From: Ampelomyces quisqualis
Lineage: Eukaryota > Ascomycota > Dothideomycetes > Pleosporales > Phaeosphaeriaceae
Assembly (NCBI GenBank): GCA_018398575.1
Contig: JAGTXZ010000005.1
Coordinates: 2,790,001 to 2,854,000, forward strand
Direction of reading: 5' to 3'
DNA: 64,000 nucleotides
In this document: piece by piece, positions 53,102 through 64,000 of the stretch
Layout: each line of letters opens with the position of its first letter
Position numbering within the stretch: the stretch's first letter is position 1
Notes under the pieces: model-generated
What the model saw: only the letters and a program-made list of their open reading frames with translations
Database searches by the model: none
Told to the model about the DNA's origin: nothing
Program-made: the position numbers and the translations under genes

Positions 53102-56100
53102 ATGTCCGAACCCAATGAGACAAGCGGCCGCCCACTGGCTTTCGCTACCAAGCAAGAACATCAACCCGAAGGCAACACTATTAATCCTCCGTCATCGACC
53201 CGTACCCAGCATCACAAATCATCTTATCCGTCGGGTGACAGTGGTGAGATAACCAAGGCTCCAAACCATCATCGTCGTCCTGGAACCACCACCAAGGCGC
53301 GGTTCGGTCCCCGCACGGGACTCTCCCGCTCCAAAAAACGGTCCAACGGTGCTACCAACATGTTGCCTCAATCTCCTTCAATCAACTACACGCGCACAGG
53401 GCGTATCAGCAAGGCAAAGAAGGGCTTGAAGGTGCACGAATGCGAGTGCGGAAGAGTGAGTTATATATTCATGTTTCCCCAAAGCCTGTCAGCAGCTGAA
53501 ACTGGCTGGCTGATCACACCGACTCACCGTTGTATTACGATGTGACGTTCGCCACTCGGTACTCAGCTCCATCGACATGTCGTGCTCATCTTGCATATCA
53601 ACTCTGTTCATCGGAAGTGCTAACAATTGATAGTCATACACAAGAGCAGAGCATCTCAGGTATGATCAGACTTGTTGTCACCATTGATGTCTTCATACTG
53701 ACAAACGCAGACGACATCAAAAGAATCACTCACAGGACGATGCGCTTGTATGCGACTACGCAGGCTGTGGCAAGCCATTCCACCGTCCTGATCTCCTGCT
53801 TCGCCATCGAGATCGACAGTAAGTACAGAGAAGGCAATCTACAGGCTGCTTCTAACTGAAGCTAGTAATGGACTAGAAAGCAGCTCGCCCCAGATGGACT
53901 ACAGTCAAGGGAGTTCTCCACGGGCACTAAAAACGTCCGCATCGTTGATACCCTCACCAATCAATTCAGCGGATGTCCATATTCATTCAGCACCGCTATA
54001 TCCGGCTATGCCACCTATGTCGCCAGTACAGGGACTTCCTGTAACATCAAGGTATACAACCAGCGTGTTTCGTATTCCTGAACTACCCCGAGCTCCACGT
54101 CATTCTTCGTCTGGTTTCATTACTCGTTCTTCTCCTATTTCTGTTCTGAAGTGAGTTTTCATTATGCTTCCAGAACTTTCCATCTCTATTTCATTCGCAC
54201 TGGCCTTCTTTGTCTTTGATCATTGGCTAATGAACGATTGTCTAGACCAGAAAGGCACATGAGCTACAGCAACAACATGTGCCCCAACACGTCGATGCCA
54301 ATGCCATTTGACGGCGTCTCGCCACACTATGGCTGGGCGCCTGAGCCATACTCTCCTTCCAGCGATTACAATTCGCCAAGCATTGGCGCAGGTGAATACA
54401 ACTTGTATCATCATCCCTTTGGTCATGGGCTCAGTCGTACACGCACACCTTCGAACGCTTCTCTACATGACCCATGGGCCCAAACTCCGCTTTCGCCATC
54501 TTCCTCAATATCGACGATACCACCATGCACATGGGAGTCTAACGAGAAGATGCAAACAGCGTCATTGGCGTACATCAACACATACCCGATGGCTAGCATG
54601 AGCATCTCGACTGGTATGGAGGCGACGGCCGGGTACGGACAACTTGATCTAAAGACAATGATCCAAAGGGATGAGGACGAAACAGCGTTCCTCTACAGAG
54701 ATCATCAATACGGTATGGGCCAAATCGCACAACCCTATCCGTCTAAACAATATCTAAACAATTACTGGAGGCTATTCCATCCCATTTTCCCCGTCGTCCA
54801 TCGATCTACCTTTGAGCGCATGAGCTCGTCCCCTATGATGCGCGCCGCAATGGTCGCTATCGACGGTCAATACTCGAACGATGCGGAAACGAAACGAAAC
54901 TCAAAAGTTCTGCACGACCGATGCATCAAGATGCTTGATAAGGTAGGCTTCCACCTGGCCAATCATTGCACGAGATAAGCTGACATAGTTTAGCGCGAAC
55001 GCGAACCAATGAGTGAACCTGACCGCCTGTGTGATCACCAAACTGTTTTCTTGGTGGAAATTCTTTCTCAATACCGTGCGCGTCGTGCTGCAAAGGCCCT
55101 GTCACCTCGGTTTGGTACGCTTTACCACAAGGTATGATGGCTGATGGTTGAGGCATAGAGTTATCACTAACCAGTTAGGTGGCCGAAAACTTCAGACAAA
55201 CCTCATTGCGGCTCTTCGACATTGTCCACTCTTTGCATCGACACGAGAACGTCTCACTGCCCCATTGGCTCAAATGGATTGACCTTGCTACGTGGCAGCA
55301 TTTACTTACATCTTGCTACATCCTAGAATCCCAGCAAGCTATGCTGCTTGGCCGCGAACCATCTCCGTCCCTTTTCTTTGATTCGGGAATGGAACTCCCT
55401 TTCCCCACGCACAGTTCCGTTTGGGATACAGCCACTCTTGCTGAATGGGCGATTGCAGCTCAGCAGAACTCCTCTCCACCACTATACGTATACGAAGTCA
55501 CGCCAGGATCATTGCTTCTTCCGTGTGATCCCTTTCAGTCCTCTGCTCTGCTCGCAGCGCACTACAATCGCTTCGACACGAACCTGTCCTATTTCAATGC
55601 ACCGACAGTCGAGGAAGTCGATCACATCCTCGATGGCTCCTTTTTCACGAAGCAGAAGCTCCTTACAGCAAAATTGTTGCAAGTAACACCCATTCGTGCA
55701 TTGCTCGCGGTGTCTGGCGAGTCATGGATACTGTCTGAGAAGGTCGCATCTGCACAGCAATTCGCTGTATTCAAGAACACACTGCGCACCTGGGCTTCAC
55801 AGATGTGGACTCCCTCTGACAATACATCGCAGTCTGTGGCCAGCAAAGAAGCTCTGAAGATTGCAGTTGACATACTGCAACTTGTCATGGACCACCAAGC
55901 ACAGTGCTCCGAACTTCATATGGGATCAGAAATGGGCGTATACTTTGCCTCCCTCGTTCTTTGGACGATCACTACCACAGCAAGTACCCGCGCAGCAAGC
56001 CCACTGCAATTTGTACAATCTGATTCATACCGTCATCACTCGCAACCCATGGACTATACCGGTCCTTATCGATCGCTGCCCATGTCATCAACTCCCGTCC

Positions 56101-56513
56101 CATCCTCAAGCGCGTTTATTCCGTATACCACCATGACCACAAGTCCTCTCCCGGTCATGGTGCCAAGCGTCATTCAAGGCCTAACGGGCTCACCGTCTCG
56201 ACACGACTCTCTCAGCAACACACCGATTCTATCTCATGATGAGATAGCCTTGAACTCCATCACCTTCCTGCCCATCATCCTTGATCTTGCGTCCACACCC
56301 CAACAATCCATCGATTACAAGACCCTTCAAACAGGCTGCATTAGCATGCTTTTGTGGGTAAAATTACAGCTCCGTGGCGGAACGTTCGAAAACCACAACC
56401 ACTCTGCTATCTGGCCTGCTCACCCTGGCGACGGGCTTGGCGAGCTCCTAGACAGTATGATAGGGTCGCTCGAAAGAATCCTGAGTGGTGGATGGACCAA
56501 GTGGGACATTTGA
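53102..56513 (+). CDS. C2H2 zinc-finger transcription factor with fungal-specific domain
   Basis: Seven exons (53102-53455, 53634-53659, 53711-53818, 53866-54150, 54246-54942, 54994-55131, 55179-56513) join in frame to 980 residues. Finger 1 (CECGRSYTRAEHLRRHQKNH, about 115-134) is split by two introns around a 26-nt exon. Finger 2 (CDYAGCGKPFHRPDLLLRH, about 141-159) follows. A long Ser/Pro/Tyr-rich linker leads to the fungal-specific transcription factor domain, starting around residue 428 (NYWRLFHPIFPVVHRSTF) and continuing through LPHWLKWIDLATWQHLL to the C-terminus. It is a nuclear DNA-binding regulator; the target is unknown. The first finger has one residue between its cysteines. Confidence 0.9.
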
Positions 56514-57863
56514 TCATCACACTTTTCGGTTTATGTCTTTACGATTTGTTTTCTTCTTCATATTTCGCTTTTCATGTTTCGACCGCATAGCGCAGGATTT
56601 ATTTTTCTTTCGTCTTCTTACGTCTTTCATTTTGGTCATGGTAGATCTTGCGAATGTTTGATAGCGCATCGGCATAGCGGAGCTTTCTTTTGGTTGGGCT
56701 TTGGTTACGATCATGATGGGAGCGTTTCTTTCTTTTATACCCTTCGATTGATTTGTGATATATCTAGCTTCGTTGTACCATCTACTAGCCTTGCGTTGAT
56801 TATTTTATTCTATTTTCATTCGTCTCATTATTTGTCACGATTCAGCTTGCATCGTCCTTGTGAGTTGTACTTCAAGATGTAATGTATGTACGGTCTATAT
56901 GCGCCCTAATGATAAACATTAAAATTAAATATATCAGGTTGCACATAGATGACTTGCTATTAATGCTGTTACTTGTAGCAAATGCTCTTCTTTAGCTATA
57001 GAGAGGGACGTTAGGGCACCTATGACAGATGAATCCTACGCTAAACTCTTGTTAATGTCTTAACTTGATTGTGCAGATTCTTTCAAGATAGTATAATAAT
57101 TATTGCAATATTATCAAGGAAACAAATTCCTATGCATGCAAGGCTTTTTAAAATGTAAGCGCATCCTGCCAGATATTCTTCACTCCTAGAAACCCCGAGA
57201 ACATCGTGCACAATATCGTGCAGTAGTTAGAGGCGAAATGCTGCATTAAGATAACGACTGGACACGAGCTGGATCACCTGGCTTTTCGACACAATTTTGA
57301 GTTTTTCAGCATCGCGCCGATGGGTAGGTAGTGACCCTGCTTATCTAGTATTTGCTAATTAGAAAGAGCACACGAAATGCTAGATATACACTCGCGATCT
57401 TGCATGTGTGGGAACAACTGTGGAAGGAGCACGATTTAGTGCAAATCGAGTCGGGTTGTAAGAGGGAAGCCGAGCGCTTCCATCCATACATACCCCCTGC
57501 CAACTACAGAGCTATCTTACGAAGAGTCCGGCGTTTTTCGGCGTTTCGCGGCGGTCATTTTGTTTCCATTAGCAAGGGTTCAGAAAAGCATTGAAAAGTA
57601 TTGTTCTCTCTCGCCTTGGGTCGAACAATTTTATCAGAACTATTGGTCATGGTTCCGCAGCATTGGCGCCCCAGATCCCTTAGTTCTAGTGAGGAACACT
57701 GCTGGTCTATGGCCAACACAGTCCCATGCGATCAAACGACAAGTTTGGATCGTTGAGACAAGTGCTTACCAGTCATCTTGTGCCAGTAGTGTAAATAGCG
57801 GCCACCCCTGCAAACACTTTCATCCTGCCGCTCTCGCATTCTCAAGGACCACACTTTTTAAAC
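56514..57863. other. gene-free stretch between the transcription factor and the F-box-like gene
   Basis: Begins with a T-rich part (to about 56880) likely to be the 3' UTR of the transcription factor. It then has mixed AT-rich and ordinary DNA. An 80-codon frame at 57352-57594 has no recognised content. Confidence 0.45.
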
Positions 57864-58445
57864 ATGGCATCAGCTGCTGTTAATCAACAGCCCTTTCGAT
57901 TTCTCGACCTACCAGTGGAATTACGTTGTTGCGTGTACGAAAACATCTTATTCCCTACTACCTGGCACGTCCTCGACAGAACGCAAGCCATGCTCAGAAA
58001 ACGAGATTGGCCTGTTCCTCCTCTCGCGCAAGTCTACGATTCTCGCGTCACCCTTATCCGACCGCACACTGGTCTCGCGATCGCAATCCTAGCCACGTGC
58101 CACCTTATACACGATGAAGCCCGCCCTATTCTCCAACGCAAGACAGAGACCTGCAGGTCCCAGCCCGTGCGGTACTTGGTAGATTACAGTGCAGCATGGG
58201 CGCTTGTTAGCCCCTCAAGTTCGTTGCAAAGCTGTCTCGGCGTACCGAATGGGCGCGAAAGTGGATTTCCGAACGATGCTGTTCGGACTTTTTATCGCGC
58301 TTGTGCACTGTCCCTATCTCAAACGCGCCCAAGACAAGACAGAACACAAGGCGTACGCGCCATCAAAATAACCATTATCTATAAAAGCGGAGTTGCGTTT
58401 GGCCTCGCAGTTGTAAAAAAAATAATGTGGCTCTGCAAGCTTTAG
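57864..58445 (+). CDS. F-box-like protein, probably 3'-truncated
   Basis: ATG 57864 has a good context (aacATGg). The protein begins with an F-box-like motif, FRFLDLPVELRCCVYENILF, then ILATCHLIHDEARPILQRK, as in small fungal F-box/ubiquitin-adaptor proteins. The reading frame ends after 193 residues in WLCKL, right where the sequence turns AT-rich. The final ~25 residues look unlike the rest, so the original 3' end was probably lost or mutated. Partner and substrate are unknown. Confidence 0.5.
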   Translation: MASAAVNQQPFRFLDLPVELRCCVYENILFPTTWHVLDRTQAMLRKRDWPVPPLAQVYDSRVTLIRPHTGLAIAILATCHLIHDEARPILQRKTETCRSQPVRYLVDYSAAWALVSPSSSLQSCLGVPNGRESGFPNDAVRTFYRACALSLSQTRPRQDRTQGVRAIKITIIYKSGVAFGLAVVKKIMWLCKL

Positions 58446-61400
58446 TACCTTGTTCTAACCTGACTTGTAGTTATATACAAGTCTTCGCTTCCACAGACTT
58501 GTGTGCTAGGGGACACGCAGCCAATAGAATTAAATAGGATTAAAAAGACGCTACAGCAGATATCGCAGGAACCAGAAAGCAGTTAAGCTTGCGGGGTTTT
58601 TGTGCAGCTGCTTAAAGAAGAAGCTTTTAAGAAGCATGTAAAGGGCTTAGAGCTTTACTAGAGATTAACAAGAGGAAGGGTAGCTAAGATCAAGAAGGGT
58701 AAATAACTTGGAATGCATAACAGCTTAAGATACTGCTTCTTAGCGCATCTAAGCTAACAAATTAATGCTAGTAGGTTGTTGGTAGTCAGTGTAGGTATAT
58801 TTAAAATCAGATTAGAACTAAGCAGCGCCTACCTTAAATGCTAGTTAATTTTACTTGTATACGCTAGAATTTGGTAGGACACATTACAGAACCATGCTCC
58901 TAGTTATCGAAAATTATGTCCGCTTGTTATTCCTATACGTCCTCCTCTGCAGCACAGCAATACTAGTCCAATTCTCTCGCCTTCTCTCTTCCCCCCAAAT
59001 TATTGCTCTAGTCTGTATTTCTTTCTCTTTCTTTAACTTTAGTATATAACATAAGGATACATTCTACCAAATTGTTAGATTTGTTACATATAACTATAGG
59101 ACGTTAAAAACAAGTTTACTTGTCTAATTAACTAGATTTTAAGGTACTGTTTACAGGTTATTTGCTTTAGTTGCTCTTAAGATTAATGTCCTTCTCTATA
59201 TGCTATTTCTACAACTTAAAAGAATTCTTTACTCTTCTCTTAACAACTTACTATTACTAGATAGTATGTTCTTGCAAAGACTAATATTGCTTTCTATTAT
59301 CTAAGCAGAAGACCTAAATTAAGTAGGTAGTAACAGGCGCTCTTGCACTTTCCTTTCTAGATGCACTAGTAGAATCTATTAAGAATTAGAAGTACTATAT
59401 AGCTGCAGCAAGTGTATACCTATTGTAAATAGCTATAAGAAATTGCACAATATACACTACTCTCTCTTCTTCTCTTTATTTCTAGTATAACTTCTTTACT
59501 CTTATACTAAACTTATTACTCTGTATTCTGCACTATACAGTCTAATGCCTTTACTTTTTAGTTTCTAGCATGCTAGAAAATGCTTAGCGCTATCTTTACT
59601 ATTCTTTCTTTTAAACTAGCTATTCTTCTTACGTTTTAGAATTAACGCAACTACACTTTACCTCCTTATTATTATAAGTCTGTAGACTCTTGTAATAACG
59701 TTTAGATAAAGTAATTTAAAACTAAGTAGTTTAAGCTTTTAGGTTCTCTTAGAAACTAAGCTACTAAAGCTTAGGGTAACCTTTATAGATTAAAGACTAA
59801 CGTAGGTATACTGCAGCGCTTATCTTACAAGACTAACAAAGAGCTTATAAGACTAATAACTGCACTGCGCAAGATCTTTACTAATTCTTAAATAATAAGC
59901 TATAGCTATTGCTTCTCTATCTAAAGAAGGCTTAGGCCTTTCTTTTTTTACAATTTTGTAACTGCTTGTACTAAAGTCTTAGCTAGAGAAAGAATGCAGG
60001 CAAACTCTAGTCTATTTCTAGAATTAGACTAATAACTACTGTATTTAGGTAGTAGAGATATGTCTCTCTAGAGGTATACCTTTCTAGTAATAAACTTACA
60101 CCTTACTATAGTGCTAGAAGTTAGTACCTTTTAAGAGAAGCTAAGCTAAGTTCTTATATACATAATTATTTTAATTTAATACAATTCTTGCTTAATATAC
60201 CTTGTTTTTGTAGACTATAGACTATAAATTATAAACTATAGAATAACTGCCTAGCTCTCTGCTGCACAAATCAAAAGTAATAGTAAGCTAGATAGTGTTG
60301 TTTACGCTAAAGCTAACTTAGTAGGTCTTAACTTCTTAAGCTTAAAAAATAGTAGAAAAGTAGGTTTTTTGCATATACTATCTTAATATTATTCTTAAGG
60401 CGCACAACATGCAATAAACTGCCTACTAGCCTAAGAATTAACAAGACTACTTAAAGATTTCTCTAACGCAGAAACCTAAACAAAGCGTTGCGCTAACTAT
60501 AATTACAATTAAAGATAGTGCCTAGGTCTATATATTATAGAAAATTATAAAGCTATACTTTATAGTTAATAGTAGTATTATAAGAAGTTTAGAGTTAATA
60601 AGTATTAGGTTAGTAATGCTCTAAACACACTCTTATAGCTCTTACGTTATCTGTACCCTCTACTTCTCTATATATCTCTTCTGCGTTACTCTTTACGCAT
60701 TTACCTTAAAAAATATATTTGTCTAATCTTAGTCTTACTCTTTTTGTTGTGCTGTATTGTATAATTCTAGTAGTTAATATAGTTTTTCTATAAAAAGAAT
60801 TGTAAGATAAGAGATTGTTAAAGAAGTTACCTAAAGTATATAGTAAGTATTACTAGACTTAGTTTTGCAAAACGTTCTTTACTAATAAGTGTATGTATAG
60901 TAGTTTGTCTTGATTTATTAGGTTTCTAGCATTGTTATTGCACAGCGCTAGACAAGCTATGCCTAAATAGGATACTAGCGTCTACTTCTATCTGCCTAGC
61001 GACCTCTAGGCGCGTTTAGTTTAGCTAAATTTCCTTTAGTTTTGTAAGATAATCTACCTAGACACTTAACTAAGAGCATTTTATGCCTAGTAAGAAAGCG
61101 CTATCTTATATTAGAATATTTTAGAAAATAAGCTTAAGACATTAGCATAACGCTAAGCATACTCTATTTCTAAGGAATATGCTAGCTAAGTAGTTAGTTC
61201 TAAAGCTTATAAGTATAGTTGTAACTATAGTAATAGTATCTTAGCTAAATAGCTAGATAGTCTAATAAAAATAACTGATACAAGCCTATTCTGCGCCTGC
61301 AAAACATAATAAGCAGTTCTTTAAACATGTTTATCTATTTAGCATCTAGTAGAACTAGATAGCTATTAGCTCTATATGTAACGACGCAGGTAGGTACAGC

Positions 61401-64000
61401 TATTGGGATCGAATTGGATACGTATCAGAGGCATATAGGAGTGCGTGTTGTATCAGAGATTCTAAATTAGCTATACACCTATAGGTCTTGTACAGAAGGA
61501 CAAGAGAAACTTGTCCTCTATCTATGCTATAGGCTTATATTTATAGTAGGCGTAGCAGCTAAGTTAGAGCGCTGTTAAAGCGCTTTTAGTTCTAATCTGC
61601 TAGCTCCCTACATAATCTGTCACTAAGCCTTTATAAGGTATCAGATATAACATGTGTTTGCATGTACTTGTTACACTATGCTAGAGTCTCTTTATATAAC
61701 TAGGTCTAAATCTTTTATTAAGCTCTACTTAAAACCTCTTGTCTGTTTGTAAGCAGGCTATAGTTAGCTAGCTTTAATTAAGTAGCAATTAATAGCTACC
61801 TAGCTAGCTATAGATATATATCTTAACAACATAGCCTTTGCTTTAGCCTTGCTAAGATACATTAATACTGTAGTCTGTGTAGCAGATTAGACACAACTAA
61901 GTTATATTATCTAAAAGAAAGGATGCTTTAAAAGCATCTGCTTAGATAGCAAGCTTAAGAGACTATATTAACAGAAGGTTACAAGATGTATATAGATGCT
62001 AACAAATAGGTTAACATGTATGTTTAATATTCTCTTGCAAGCTCTTTAAATTGCGTTCTTGTTAAGAAATTATAATCTTTGTTTTTATTAGTAATTAATT
62101 ACAAACAATACGTGCGTAACAAGCTAAGGACTACTTAATACTGTTTCTGTAATATTCTATATATGTTTACTTATTAAGAAAGGTTAGAAGTAGACTGTGT
62201 TTGCAGCTGCAAAAGTGTTGTTTTATAACTAAGTGCGTATACAAAAACAGAATTTAGATAAATAGTAAGAAATAAATATTATCTCTGCTATGCTAGCGCA
62301 GTGTGTACTATAAGATCTAGCGTAAGATAGAATAACTCTAGTACCTATGCTAGTAATGTAGTATTCTATAATACTAATAGAAATAAGTATTAGTAATGTT
62401 GTTCTTAAGGTACTATAATAGCTAGGTTCTCTCTACTACATTTAACACTAGCTGTCTAAGAGTATAGAGGCTATATAGATCTTAGCAAGTAAAGGTAAGA
62501 AATGTTATAAAAAGACTATTAAGATACAACGTAATTATTAAGATTATCTCTGCAGAAAGAGTAAACCTTCTTAGATCTAACAGAAAAGAAAGCTGCTAAA
62601 AGAGCCTCTTAAGGCGTTAACAGAGCTACTAAGCTATAGTACAGAGCAATATCTGCGTTGGTAGCAACAATATTAGAGAACGCATAGACAAATATTAAAT
62701 AAGAATAATTTTAGAAGCTTAAAGATAAACTAGTAGAGGAATGTAGGCTAGATAGTAAGGTCCTGCTCTACCTTTAATAGCTAGCGTACTGCGCAACAGA
62801 TTTCTAGCGTAACTACTACTACTGTATCTGTGCACCTAGTGCAATTGCTTAGCTAGTGCAATTAAACACTAAAACTACCTATAAGGCACCTTACGTAATG
62901 CTTTATAACTTAACTACTATCAATCTAATTAACGTAGCTGTTATAGTAATAAAATTATAAAAAGAAAGTCTATCTTATCTATAAAAAAAATACGCATTAA
63001 TATATAATATTAACTATACTTAATATTAACTATACTATATTCTAGAAAAGAGTAACTAGCTATATATAGTTCTATATAGTTATATACTATTATAAACGTA
63101 ACCTATCTATAATATAATAATAAGAGCTTATATTATATATTAATAAGCTTATAAAGCGTAGTAAACTACTTTTTAGTAAATAATATAAATGTTAGTAATA
63201 CTTATTACACAGAAGGTAATGCTAAAGCTAATTAAGTAACTACGTTACGTAACTAGCTACTCTATACAGAAAACTGCCTTAACTTCTTTTAACTAGGACT
63301 ATAGATAGAAGATATATAGATTAATCAAATACCTATTTATATTCTCTTTATATAATTATACTAGAACCTAACTACCTATTATGTTATATAATAAGTAGTC
63401 TATTTAACAATAATTAGTAACTATATATTAGTACTAAAAATACGTATAAAATTTTATTTTACTAGAAATATTTTAGGCATTTATTTTTAAGTTTAATTAT
63501 TATAGTTTATAAAAAGAAAAGTTAAAACTTTATTTTTTATATAAAAAAAGCCTGTAGTATCTGTATTCTATTTAACTCTACTAAAAAACCTAAACTTTAA
63601 ATAGTAACGCAGTGTAAGATATATATCCTTAGCCTATATAGTAACCTATTTAGTATAAATAGCGTTAAGATTTATATCTATAGTTAATTTAGAATAAATT
63701 TAAAAAAAGAAGTTAGAATATATATCTTTAAAAAAGCCTACTAGAAATACCTTAGTAGTTTCTTATAGAGCCTTAATTACTAATTACTAGAAGTAGATAT
63801 TAGGTATTCTATTATACTTAATATTAGTAAACTATTAAATATATTACTAGAATAATAGCTTCTAGATAAGTAGCTTAGTAGACTTCTAGTATAAGTAGAT
63901 TTCTTTAAGTATAATAGCTTAAGCTAATTAGTATATAGACGTAATTGTTAAAAGCTATAAAACGCTAGGCTCTAGCCCTACTAAGAACGCTCTTGTCTAA
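58446..64000. repeat. AT-rich RIP-degraded repeat block to the window edge
   Basis: About 5.5 kb of TA-dense DNA with no intact frame on either strand, like the retrotransposon block at 33-41 kb. A short island of ordinary composition at about 61,380-61,445 divides it, so at least two old insertions are likely. I could not assign a family to 58.9-61.38 kb; fragments of TAG/TAA-broken frames exist, for example near 59.8 kb on the plus strand. Confidence 0.6.
61446..61636 (+). repeat. possible LTR with adjacent primer-binding-like site
   Basis: Starts TGTTGTATCAG directly after the ordinary-composition island. It is followed at about 61,637-61,645 by GGTATCAGA, which resembles the TGGTATCAGAGC primer-binding site of Ty1/copia elements. 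The second LTR would lie outside the window. Weak evidence only. Confidence 0.22.

Noticed and set aside
1..64000. tRNA and rRNA genes
   Set aside because: No stretch with a convincing tRNA B-box and acceptor pairing, or rRNA-like sequence, was found by eye; a covariance-model scan would be decisive.

Overview
The window is nuclear DNA of a filamentous ascomycete, most likely a pleosporalean Dothideomycete (inference from gene content and genome style). Genes carry short introns of about 44-130 nt with GTRNGT donors and CTRAC/CTGAC branch sites. Gene-bearing DNA of ordinary composition alternates with sharply bounded AT-rich blocks (about 5.8-6.4, 33.4-41.3 and 58.5-64.0 kb). In those blocks old coding frames are riddled with TAG/TAA in place of Gln, Trp and Arg codons, the signature of repeat-induced point mutation (RIP).

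Layout. 0-4.4 kb: tail of an unknown gene, TOM70 (-) and an ABZ2-type aminodeoxychorismate lyase (+). 4.5-17 kb: an accessory segment with a ~0.5 kb TIR element, four DUF6594-type membrane-protein genes (two intact, two broken) and two small Cys-rich genes read from the opposite strand; a 3.1 kb hAT transposon sits inside the third DUF6594 copy. 17.4-32.3 kb: a conserved block with a DUF7053 protein, a small unknown membrane protein, cytoplasmic Trp-tRNA synthetase, a UPS1/PRELI lipid-transfer protein, a ferric-reductase-like (TmpA-like) membrane flavoprotein, a BTB-type protein and the gamma-tubulin complex protein GCP3. 33.4-41.3 kb: a RIP-degraded Ty3/gypsy chromovirus (6,994 bp, 282-bp LTRs, GAGAG target duplication) nested inside a copy of the same TIR element seen empty at 4.5 kb. 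41.3-46.5 kb: a broken Hsp70-like gene, an amino-acid permease and a broken AbfB-domain gene. 46.5-53.1 kb: 6.6 kb of ordinary composition without a gene I can recognise. 53.1-56.5 kb: a seven-exon C2H2/fungal-specific transcription factor. 57.9-58.4 kb: an F-box-like gene ending at the next AT-rich block, which runs to the window edge.

How it fits together. The housekeeping genes do unrelated jobs: mitochondrial import and phospholipid transfer, folate/pABA synthesis, translation, microtubule nucleation. The accessory parts are degraded or duplicated genes lying next to transposons, as in compartmentalised fungal genomes. The best candidate for an undescribed system is the duplicated divergent pair of a Cys/His-rich small protein and a DUF6594 membrane protein. 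The second most unusual feature is a RIP-degraded, lysine-rich reading frame inside the chromovirus on the strand opposite to pol.
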